A program made the translations under genes and the position numbers. A stretch of 5,726 nt of DNA, taken from contig NVXN01000004.1 in the NCBI GenBank assembly GCA_002733915.1, positions 171,529-177,254 on the forward strand, read 5' to 3'. The notes beneath the pieces were generated by a model. The model saw only the letters and a list, made by a program, of their open reading frames with translations, had not been told where the DNA came from and searched no databases. Position 1 is the first letter of the stretch. Every line of letters begins with the position of its first letter. Source of the DNA: Aequorivita sp. Its GTDB lineage: Bacteria > Bacteroidota > Bacteroidia > Flavobacteriales > Flavobacteriaceae. Below, in pieces: positions 1 to 5,726 of this stretch.

Positions 1-496
1 TGGAATCAGAAACAACATATCGAACGATCGCCCCATTATTGGTATTTACAATGTTGATTACGAAGGAAGCGGCGATATGTACTATAAAGGCGCCAACATA
101 CTGCACACCATTCGGCAACTCGTTGATGATGATGAAAAATGGCGTAAAATATTACGGGGTTTAAATAAGGAATTTTATCATCAAACCGTTACCACCAAAC
201 AGGTTGAGGACTATATTTCCAAAGAAAGCGGGATTGATCTCTCAGTTTTTTGGAACCAATATTTACGAACCACGATGATTCCCAAATTGGAATACACTAT
301 TGATGGGAAAACTTTAAAATTTCGATATGTAAATATTGTTGATGATTTCAAAATGCCCATTATTGCTGTGGTGAAAGGTAAAGAAGAATGGATTTACCCT
401 ACTTCGGAATGGAAGACCAAAAAATTTCCAGCTGCAATTGAAACAGTAGAAATAAAAAAAGATTTCTATGTGAATTCCGAAGAAATAAAACAATGA
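1..496 (+). CDS. M1-family metallopeptidase (aminopeptidase), C-terminal part, 5' truncated
   Basis: The reading frame is open from the window edge (first full codon at position 2) and gives 164 residues before the TGA at 494-496, so the gene start and the zinc-binding HEXXH...E motifs lie upstream. The stretch at 77-91 reads M-Y-Y-K-G-A. In M1 peptidases a Tyr in the Y-x-K-G motif stabilises the transition state, so the Tyr at 80-82 is the probable catalytic Tyr. After it come an alpha-helical stretch (ILHTIRQLV..., KWRKILRGLN...), the family-typical segment with ISKESGIDLSVFWNQYLR at about 223-276, and a short beta-rich C-terminal domain (LEYTIDGKTLKFRY...). M1 enzymes release N-terminal amino acids from peptides. 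Flavobacterial versions of this short type are usually about 600 residues and exported, but the signal peptide cannot be seen here. The stop codon overlaps the next start as ATGA, implying co-transcription and perhaps translational coupling. The exact substrate class is unknown. Confidence 0.85.
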   Translation, partial: GIRNNISNDRPIIGIYNVDYEGSGDMYYKGANILHTIRQLVDDDEKWRKILRGLNKEFYHQTVTTKQVEDYISKESGIDLSVFWNQYLRTTMIPKLEYTIDGKTLKFRYVNIVDDFKMPIIAVVKGKEEWIYPTSEWKTKKFPAAIETVEIKKDFYVNSEEIKQ

Positions 497-1065
497 AAAC
501 CAAGCCTACACTTTATTTTAAAAATGATAAAGAATGGCGTGAATGGCTGCACGAAAATCATGAAATACATCCCCATGGTGTTTACCTGATTTTTTACAAG
601 CTTGAAATGGAAATTCCAACGATGCGCTGGGAAGAAGCGGTTAAAATAGCCCTTTGTTACGGTTGGATTGACAGCACGGTGAAAAGCCTTGGCGATGGGA
701 AGCGTCAGCAATATTTTTGTCCGCGGAACCCAAAAAGTGTTTGGAGCGCTCTCAATAAGTCGTATTTAAAGGAATTGAAAAGAGAAAATCTACTTCACAA
801 AAACGGAAAAAGGGCAATAGCAGAAGCCAAGAAAAATGGAAGCTGGACAGCTTTGGACGATGTTGAAAACCTAGTAATTCCTGAAGATCTTCAAAAAGAA
901 TTTGATAATAATGCAAAAGCATTTTCAAACTTTAAAAACTTCAGCTGTAGTTATAGAAAAAGCTATCTTTATTGGCTGAACCACGCAAAAAGACAAAAAA
1001 CTCGAGAAAAGCGGATTTCAGAAATTATTTCGCTGTGTGAAAACAATATTAAATCAAGAAATTAA
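493..1065 (+). CDS. YdeI/OmpD-associated (OmdA) family protein
   Basis: This is a complete 190-residue soluble protein with no signal peptide or membrane segment. It shows the family layout: an N-terminal half with ALCYGWID (residues 53-60), the PR-x-P-x-S-x-W-S motif (77-85, PRNPKSVWS) and G-x-W (116-118), then a C-terminal OmdA-type helical domain (about 129-185) starting IPEDLQKEFDNN and containing the basic signature AKRQKTREKRI (165-175). Full-length bacterial members are close to 190-200 residues, so it appears intact. The biochemical activity of the family is not established; enterobacterial YdeI/OmdA proteins have been linked to resistance to polymyxin-type antimicrobial peptides and bacteriocins. 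The ATG at 493-495 overlaps the upstream stop by four bases, which fixes the start and suggests translational coupling. The next gene begins 18 bp downstream. Family assignment is confident; the role in this organism is not. Confidence 0.9.
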   Translation: MKTKPTLYFKNDKEWREWLHENHEIHPHGVYLIFYKLEMEIPTMRWEEAVKIALCYGWIDSTVKSLGDGKRQQYFCPRNPKSVWSALNKSYLKELKRENLLHKNGKRAIAEAKKNGSWTALDDVENLVIPEDLQKEFDNNAKAFSNFKNFSCSYRKSYLYWLNHAKRQKTREKRISEIISLCENNIKSRN

Positions 1066-1083
1066 CCCCAAAATATTTAATGC

Positions 1084-4000
1084 ATGAAAAAGATTCCCTT
1101 CATAATATGTCTTGTTATCTCAACCGTTTTTTACGCACAAAAGAAAAATAAAAAAGAAGAGGAAAAAGAAGAATCAAAATGGGAGGTTGCCAATCCGGGG
1201 AAAGATTTCAACTATAAAACCCACTCGTTTACTACGAATGAAGGCACTTGGATGAACTTGGACGTAAGCCCCGATGGGAAAATCATAGTTTTTGATATGC
1301 TTGGTGATATTTACACACTCCCCATTTCCGGAGGAACCGCTAAGGCAATAAGAACGGGCATTCCTTTTGAAATACAACCTAGGTTCAGTCCCGATGGCAC
1401 TAAAATTTCGTTCACCAGTGATTCTGGTGGTGGCGATAACATTTGGGTGATGAATACAGATGGTAGTGAAGCAAAGCAAGTTACAGAAGAGGATTTCCGA
1501 TTGTTGAACAATGCCGTATGGAGTGCAGACGGTAATTATTTGATTGCACGTAAACATTTTACTTCTGAAAGAAGTTTGGGTGCCGGGGAAATGTGGCAAT
1601 ACCACAAATCTGGCGGAACCGGTTTACAGCTCACAAAACGTAAAAACGATCAACAAGACGTAAATGAACCATTTATGTCGCCAGACGGAAAATACCTTTA
1701 TTATAGTGAAGATGTATATCCTGGTGGTTATTTTCAATACAACAAAGATCCCAACGACCAGATTTATGTAATTAAAAGATATGATTTTGAAACAGGGAAA
1801 ACAGAAACAATAACGGGAGGTCCCGGCGGAGCTGCAAGACCTACAATTTCGCGAGATGGAAAAAAATTGGCCTTTGTAAAAAGAGTACGCACCAAAAGTG
1901 TGCTTTTCATTCAAAACTTGGAAACTGGAGAAGAATGGCCTATTTATGATAAATTGAACAAAGACCAACAGGAAGCTTGGGCTATCTTCGGCGTTTATCC
2001 AAACTTTAGCTGGATGCCAAACAATGATGAAATTGTTTTTTGGAGCGGTGGAAAAATAAATAAGATAAATGTAAATTCTTTAGAGGTTACACACATTCCC
2101 TTTACAGTAAATGTGAAAATTGATTTGGCCGAAACTGTACATTTCAATAATAAAATTGAAACAGAAACTTTTACTCCGAAAATGATTCGCCATGCGGTTA
2201 CTTCACCAAATGGGGAATTTATTGTATTTAGTGCATTGGGCAATTTATACAAAAAAAACTTGCCAAATGGAGAACCAACACGACTAACAAACAGTACTGA
2301 CTTTGAATTCGAGCCAACCTTCTCTCCCAATGGTTCCGAAATATTATATGTTACTTGGAATGATTTGGAAAAAGGCGCTATTTATAAAATTTCTGGAAAT
2401 GGTGGAATTCCAGTAAAATTGACTACAAAAAAAGGAATTTACCGCACCCCTTCTTATTCGCCAAATGGAACGCAAATTACCTTCAGAAAAGATAATGGAA
2501 ATACCGACCAAGGATTTACTTTCACCAAAAATGACGGGATTTATGTAATGAATGCCGACGGCAGCAACGAAAAATTTGTTGTAGACAAGGGCGAATACCC
2601 TCTATTCAGTAAAGATGGAAAACGGATTTTTCTTCAGACTGGTGGAACCTATTTTGGAGATATTGAGAAAAAACTTATTAGCGTAAACCTTGAAGGTAAC
2701 GATGAAAAAACCCATGTTACTTCAAAATATGCAAATAGATTAATCCCCAGCCCAGACAATGATTGGATTGCTTTTACAAATCTCCATAAATTATATGTTG
2801 CCCCATTTGTGCTGAATGGCCACGCCCTTGACTTAGACGATAAAACCAAGGCCCTTCCCGTTTCGCAACTCGCAAAAGATGCAGGTATTAATATCCATTG
2901 GTCTCCAAACAGTCAAAAAGTAATGTGGACATTGGGCGATGAATATTTCAGCAATGAATTAAAAAACAGATTCACTTTTTTAAATGGTTCTCCAGAAGAA
3001 GTGCCAGAATTGACTTCAACCGGAACAAAAATCGGTCTGCAAGCCCCAGTGGATAAACCCAGTGGAAGGATTGCTTTTACCAATGCGCGCATCATCACTA
3101 TGGAAAATGATGAAGTTATTGAAAATGGAACTATTGTTATTCATGAAAATAAAATAGAAACCCTTGGCCCAGCCAATAAAGTTTCTGTTCCCGCTGGCAC
3201 AAAAGTCTATTCCGCAGAAGGAAAAACCATCATGCCCGGAATGGTAGATGCGCACGCCCACGTAGGTGCTTTTCGCTATGGATTGCCAACGCAACAATAT
3301 TGGCCTTTTATGGCTAATTTGGCTTTCGGTGTAACTACTTCGCACGATCCTTCGGCAAATACCGAAACAGTATTTACGCTTTCCGAACTTCAAAAAAGCG
3401 GACAATTAGTAGGCCCAAGATTATTTTCAACAGGTTTTATCCTTTACGGCGCCGATGGCGATTTTAAGGCAGTTATCAATAGTTTGGAAGATGCCCGTAG
3501 CAGTATTCGCCGCACCAAAGCCTTTGGGGCAAAAAGCGTAAAAAGCTATAACCAACCTCGCCGAGACCAGCGCCAACAAGTATTACAGGCTGCTCGCGAG
3601 ATGGGTATTAATGTGGTTCCGGAAGGCGGCTCCACTTTTTATCACAACATAACGCAGGTTATTGATGGCCACACGGGGGTTGAGCATAACATACCGGTAG
3701 CACCTGTTTATAAAGATATATTGGAAGTTTGGGGCAAAAGTGGGACGGGCTATACCCCTACGCTGATTGTGAACTACGGTGGAATGAACGGAGAATATTA
3801 TTATTATGAACGCGACAATGTTTGGGAAAACGAAAAACTGCTCACGTTCACTCCCCGAAGTATTGTGGACAGCCGATCACGCCACAGGATTAAATCACCG
3901 CAGGAGGAATATAAGACTGGTCACATTTTGGTTTCTGAAACTGCAAAAAGTTTGAGCGATGCCGGCGTTAAGGTAAATATGGGTGCGCACGGACAGTTAC

Positions 4001-4374
4001 AAGGTTTGGGCGCACATTGGGAAACCTGGATGCTGCAACAGGGCGGAATGAGCAATCTGGAAGCCTTAAAAGCTGCAACTATCAATGCTGCTGAATATAT
4101 TGGCGCCGGTGAAGATATTGGTTCATTGAAAATTGGAAAACTTGCCGATTTAATCGTGATGGACAAAAATCCTTTGGAAAATATTGAAAATACTGAATCC
4201 ATAAAAATGGTAATGGTTAACGGCAGATTATACGATACTGATACTATGAACGAGATTGGCAACAACCCAAAAGAGCGACTTCCATTTTTTTGGGAAATGG
4301 ATAAATACAACCAAGCATTTCCTTGGCATCAGGAAACGCACGGTTTTATGGATGGTGGATGCAGTTGTCATTAA
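1084..4374 (+). CDS. Exported PD40 beta-propeller / amidohydrolase fusion protein
   Basis: This 1096-residue protein starts with a signal peptide (MKKIPFIICLVISTVFYA, probable cleavage A18|Q19) followed by a Lys/Glu-rich linker (19-33). Residues about 60-640 hold 12 TolB/PD40-type repeats, with S-P-D-G-like turns beginning near residues 60, 99, 144, 197, 253, 309, 371, 411, 456, 506, 553 and 604. This fits two six-bladed propellers. Residues about 660-1060 form an imidazolonepropionase-like amidohydrolase domain: N-terminal beta sandwich (RIAFTNARIITM), metal-binding D-A-H-A-H (H724, H726), candidate carboxylated lysine K820 (SVKSY), G-x-x-x-V-E-H (H868), and the typical C-terminal GSLKIGKLADLIVMDKNPL. 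Two usual positions deviate: V-V-P-E-G-G (E847) stands where a metal-binding His is expected, and G-A-H-G (H969) where G-T-D is expected. The protein ends in C-S-C-H. It probably acts in the periplasm as a hydrolase on cyclic or peptide-like amides; the substrate is unknown. It lies 18 bp after the OmdA gene and probably shares its transcript. Confidence 0.92.
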   Translation: MKKIPFIICLVISTVFYAQKKNKKEEEKEESKWEVANPGKDFNYKTHSFTTNEGTWMNLDVSPDGKIIVFDMLGDIYTLPISGGTAKAIRTGIPFEIQPRFSPDGTKISFTSDSGGGDNIWVMNTDGSEAKQVTEEDFRLLNNAVWSADGNYLIARKHFTSERSLGAGEMWQYHKSGGTGLQLTKRKNDQQDVNEPFMSPDGKYLYYSEDVYPGGYFQYNKDPNDQIYVIKRYDFETGKTETITGGPGGAARPTISRDGKKLAFVKRVRTKSVLFIQNLETGEEWPIYDKLNKDQQEAWAIFGVYPNFSWMPNNDEIVFWSGGKINKINVNSLEVTHIPFTVNVKIDLAETVHFNNKIETETFTPKMIRHAVTSPNGEFIVFSALGNLYKKNLPNGEPTRLTNSTDFEFEPTFSPNGSEILYVTWNDLEKGAIYKISGNGGIPVKLTTKKGIYRTPSYSPNGTQITFRKDNGNTDQGFTFTKNDGIYVMNADGSNEKFVVDKGEYPLFSKDGKRIFLQTGGTYFGDIEKKLISVNLEGNDEKTHVTSKYANRLIPSPDNDWIAFTNLHKLYVAPFVLNGHALDLDDKTKALPVSQLAKDAGINIHWSPNSQKVMWTLGDEYFSNELKNRFTFLNGSPEEVPELTSTGTKIGLQAPVDKPSGRIAFTNARIITMENDEVIENGTIVIHENKIETLGPANKVSVPAGTKVYSAEGKTIMPGMVDAHAHVGAFRYGLPTQQYWPFMANLAFGVTTSHDPSANTETVFTLSELQKSGQLVGPRLFSTGFILYGADGDFKAVINSLEDARSSIRRTKAFGAKSVKSYNQPRRDQRQQVLQAAREMGINVVPEGGSTFYHNITQVIDGHTGVEHNIPVAPVYKDILEVWGKSGTGYTPTLIVNYGGMNGEYYYYERDNVWENEKLLTFTPRSIVDSRSRHRIKSPQEEYKTGHILVSETAKSLSDAGVKVNMGAHGQLQGLGAHWETWMLQQGGMSNLEALKAATINAAEYIGAGEDIGSLKIGKLADLIVMDKNPLENIENTESIKMVMVNGRLYDTDTMNEIGNNPKERLPFFWEMDKYNQAFPWHQETHGFMDGGCSCH

Positions 4375-4375
4375 T

Positions 4376-4402
4376 AAAAAAAACCCCAAAAGTGGGGCTT
4401 TT
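4376..4402. terminator. Bidirectional intrinsic terminator between convergent genes
   Basis: CCCCA at 4384-4388 pairs with TGGGG at 4393-4397 around an AAAG loop. The hairpin is flanked by eight A (4376-4383) on the left and CTTTT (4398-4402) on the right, so it would give a U tract in both directions: four U for the + strand operon and eight for the - strand fasciclin gene. It starts just after the stop codon of the amidohydrolase gene and about 20 bp beyond the stop of the convergent gene. The short 5-bp GC-rich stem makes it moderate in strength. Confidence 0.75.
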
Positions 4403-4423
4403 AAATTTACCTAAAATATTGAA

Positions 4424-5056
4424 TTACATTTTTGGCATCAATACTTTATCCACAACGTGAACAACACCGTTTGATGCATCCATATCAGCACTTGTTACGG
4501 TAGCAGTATTTCCTTTAGCATCTTTAATCATAACTTTACCTCCTTTTTCAGACAAAGTTAAAACTTCACCATTAAGGGTAGTAACATCAAGTTTGTTGTT
4601 AGCTTCCTTAATTTTAACCAAAACATCAGCTGAATTCATTTTTCCTTGAAGAACGTGATACTTTAATAATCCTTGAAGTTGTTCTTTGTTTTCTGGCTTC
4701 ATCAAGTTATCCATTGTTGCCTTTGGAACTTTGTTGAAAGCTTCATTGGTGGGTGCAAATACCGTGTATTCACCTTCCGATTTTAAGGTTTGTGCCAAAT
4801 CGGCTGCTTGAAGTGCGCTTACTAAAGTTGACAAATCTGAATTGCCCATTGCTTTTGCAGCAATTGAATTGGCTTCCATCTCGGCCATTTTAGCGGTGTT
4901 CATTTCTTCAACTTTCATCAAAGAATCTTTTTCGCGTTCCATACGCATTTGTTCAGCCTTGGCTTGTTCCTCAGCTTCTTTCTTTTTAGTGTCTTCACAG
5001 CTAGCGAAAAGCATTCCTACTACAGCTAGAGACAGTACGATTGATTTTAGTTTCAT
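4424..5056 (-). CDS. Fasciclin (FAS1) domain lipoprotein
   Basis: This 210-residue protein begins MKLKSIVLSLAVVGMLFASC, a type II signal peptide with a relaxed lipobox (F-A-S-C, lipidated C20). A charged, probably helical or coiled-coil stretch rich in Glu, Lys, Ala and Met follows (about 22-70), then one complete FAS1 domain (about 73-210). FAS1 hallmarks are YTVFAPTNEAF (97-107), YHVLQGK (133-139) and GVVHVVDKVLMP (197-208). FAS1 domains mediate adhesion to proteins, lipids or polysaccharides; bacterial lipoprotein forms sit in the cell envelope. Acidic residues directly after the Cys (E21, D22) might favour surface export in Bacteroidota, but this is uncertain. The start is the ATG at 5054-5056. 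An in-frame TTG at 5087-5089 would add 11 residues before the signal peptide and lies inside the predicted promoter, so it is rejected. The gene is monocistronic, convergent with the upstream operon and divergent from the Kbp-like gene. Confidence 0.9.
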   Translation of the reverse strand: MKLKSIVLSLAVVGMLFASCEDTKKKEAEEQAKAEQMRMEREKDSLMKVEEMNTAKMAEMEANSIAAKAMGNSDLSTLVSALQAADLAQTLKSEGEYTVFAPTNEAFNKVPKATMDNLMKPENKEQLQGLLKYHVLQGKMNSADVLVKIKEANNKLDVTTLNGEVLTLSEKGGKVMIKDAKGNTATVTSADMDASNGVVHVVDKVLMPKM

Positions 5057-5086
5057 AATAGTTATTGTTGATTTAAATGTTTGCAC

Positions 5087-5094
5087 CAAAGGTA
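5087..5094 (-). promoter_or_regulatory. Bacteroidota-type -7 promoter box for the fasciclin gene
   Basis: Read on the - strand these bases are TACCTTTG, an exact match to the TAnnTTTG -7 consensus of Bacteroidota primary sigma factors. Transcription would begin near 5080, leaving a leader of about 24 nt before the ATG at 5056. A clear -33 TTG is not visible at the usual spacing (only TTAG, 23 bases upstream), so the assignment rests on the -7 match and its position. Confidence 0.5.
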
Positions 5095-5264
5095 TTCCAA
5101 GTGCAGTAATTTTTTTACTAATTGTAATTAATCTTTAGTTAAATATTTGATAAATTTTTTAGGGGTTTACTAACAAACTATTCATACTATTAAATTTTTC
5201 ATAATGTCAAAAATTACCAACCATAAAATGGTATTTTTAAATATTAACTTAAAAATTTAAAAAA
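5095..5264. other. AT-rich divergent intergenic region
   Basis: This gene-free spacer lies between the divergent fasciclin and Kbp-like genes. By direct count, 5101-5264 contains 28 G or C in 164 bases (about 17%), far below the flanking genes. It should hold the Kbp-like promoter, but no convincing TTG plus TAnnTTTG pair was found on the + strand. Near matches are TAAATTTT at 5191-5198 and TATTTTTA at 5232-5239, each with one mismatch and no good -33 partner. The leader before the ATG at 5265 is A-rich without a Shine-Dalgarno site, as is common in Bacteroidota. Confidence 0.6.
5209..5238. repeat. Inverted repeat upstream of the Kbp-like gene
   Basis: A perfect 13-bp palindrome, ACCAT-AAA-ATGGT, lies at 5220-5232. 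A wider imperfect pairing is also possible between AAAAATTACCA (5209-5219) and TGGTATTTTT (5229-5238), with one extra T in the left arm. The repeat ends 26 bp before the start codon, so it could be an operator or an mRNA leader hairpin. In such AT-rich DNA chance occurrence is also plausible. Confidence 0.35.
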
Positions 5265-5642
5265 ATGCTTAAATCAAAGTATCAAAGCGTTTTGGATCTA
5301 GGTGAGAAACTAAACATTCAAAACGGTGAGGTAAAAGAAGAAAATGGCCAATTAAAAGTTTGGGGGACAGCAAAAAACCAATACGAGAAAAATCTTCTTT
5401 GGGATGAAATAAAACGTATTGGGGGCGAAAATCCTACCGATATCATGGCCGATATTAAAGTTGCCGATACTTCTGTATTTGCCCACCATACTGTAAAAAG
5501 TGGAGAATCATTGAGCAAAATTGCGAAACACTATTACGGCAATGCCAATAAATACAACGCTATTTATGAAGCTAATAAAGGAAAATTAAAATCTGCAGAT
5601 CTTATACATCCGGGTGATGAACTGGTAATTCCAAATATTTAA
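5265..5642 (+). CDS. kbp: Kbp/YgaU-like BON-LysM protein
   Basis: This complete 125-residue protein has no signal peptide or membrane segment and is therefore probably cytoplasmic. Residues about 7-67 resemble a diverged BON domain (KLNIQNGEVKEENGQLKVWG...). Residues 75-123 form a LysM domain beginning HTVKSGESLSKIAKHYYG and ending HPGDELVIP. From memory, the LysM part closely parallels E. coli Kbp (YgaU, also annotated LysM, 149 residues): both share TVKSG, YGNAN-x-YN, EANK, LKS and a PG-x-x-L-x-IP ending. E. coli Kbp binds potassium in the cytoplasm and is linked to stress and potassium homeostasis. A similar role here is inferred from this similarity. The protein is shorter than the E. coli one, mainly at the N-terminus. 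The ATG at 5265-5267 follows an A-rich leader and is the first start in frame. The gene appears monocistronic, with hairpins just after the stop. If exported by another route it could instead bind peptidoglycan, but nothing visible supports that. Confidence 0.85.
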   Translation: MLKSKYQSVLDLGEKLNIQNGEVKEENGQLKVWGTAKNQYEKNLLWDEIKRIGGENPTDIMADIKVADTSVFAHHTVKSGESLSKIAKHYYGNANKYNAIYEANKGKLKSADLIHPGDELVIPNI

Positions 5643-5664
5643 TTATCAGTAAAAAAAGGAAAAG

Positions 5665-5714
5665 CCGTCACCTTATATTATATATATAGTGACGGTTTCA
5701 ATAATTGAAATTTT
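5665..5714 (+). terminator. Terminator region after the Kbp-like gene (two adjacent hairpins)
   Basis: CCGTCAC (5665-5671) pairs with GTGACGG (5689-5695), with an AT-rich interior (TATAT at 5674-5678 and ATATA at 5684-5688) that can extend the stem, followed by TTT. A second inverted repeat follows directly: TTTCA (5696-5700) with TGAAA (5706-5710), then TTTT (5711-5714). The first hairpin starts 22 bp after the stop codon and is the likely terminator. Its own T tract is short, so the second hairpin may assist or be incidental. Confidence 0.6.
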
Positions 5715-5726
5715 ATAGTCCACTTA

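Noticed and set aside
2251..2258. Run of eight A in the propeller-amidohydrolase gene as a possible programmed frameshift or sequencing slip
   Set aside because: The frame continues uninterrupted with normal propeller repeats on both sides, and such runs are ordinary in AT-rich genes coding Lys-Lys-Asn.
466..4310. Several - strand open frames of 61-143 residues opposite the first three genes
   Set aside because: They lie wholly opposite strongly supported + strand genes, resemble no family I recognise, and have no promoter or spacing support.
5087..5089. TTG as the start of the fasciclin lipoprotein
   Set aside because: It would place 11 residues before the signal peptide and lies inside the predicted -7 box; the ATG at 5056 fits the lipoprotein signal.
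4842..5138. A 98-residue open frame on the + strand opposite the fasciclin gene
   Set aside because: It is antisense to the signal peptide and charged linker of a well-supported lipoprotein, and its hydrophobic residues are a by-product of that composition.
5220..5238. ACCAT-AAA-ATGGT followed by TTTTT as a + strand terminator
   Set aside because: The stem is short and AT-rich with a three-base loop, and there is no + strand gene upstream for it to terminate, so it is kept only as an inverted repeat.
1..5726. A new defence, mobile or RNA-based system
   Set aside because: No direct-repeat array, transposase, integrase, toxin-antitoxin pair, reverse transcriptase or structured RNA was seen; nearly all the sequence is accounted for by five genes of recognisable families.

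Overview
The window looks like chromosomal DNA from a low-GC member of the Bacteroidota, most likely family Flavobacteriaceae. The evidence is AT-rich coding sequence, A-rich leaders without strong Shine-Dalgarno sites, a TAnnTTTG-type -7 promoter box, an exported protein whose signal peptide ends in the flavobacterial style (A|Q), and protein families common in that group. No mobile element, rRNA or tRNA gene, CRISPR array or phage gene was seen.

Layout. Positions 1-4374 hold three tightly packed + strand genes: the 3' end of an M1-family metallopeptidase (1-496), a YdeI/OmpD-associated (OmdA) family protein (493-1065, start and stop overlapping as ATGA), and a large exported protein of 1096 residues (1084-4374) that joins a 12-repeat PD40/TolB-like beta-propeller region to an amidohydrolase domain. 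Spacing suggests one operon whose promoter lies outside the window. A short hairpin at 4376-4402 separates this block from a convergent - strand gene for a fasciclin (FAS1) lipoprotein (4424-5056). A very AT-rich 208-bp divergent intergenic region follows. The last gene (5265-5642, +) encodes a small cytoplasmic BON-LysM protein resembling E. coli Kbp/YgaU, followed by hairpins at 5665-5714.

How the genes relate. The first and third genes encode a metallopeptidase and a probably periplasmic, probably metal-dependent hydrolase, which could both act on peptides or peptide-like nutrients; this is inference from family and gene order only. The OmdA-type protein between them belongs to a family linked to resistance to antimicrobial peptides. 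The FAS1 lipoprotein and the Kbp-like protein are separate transcription units with envelope-adhesion and potassium or stress-type associations.

No clearly new multi-gene system was found. The most interesting points are the unusual active-site pattern of the propeller-amidohydrolase, with two expected metal-site residues replaced, and its Cys-Ser-Cys-His C-terminus.
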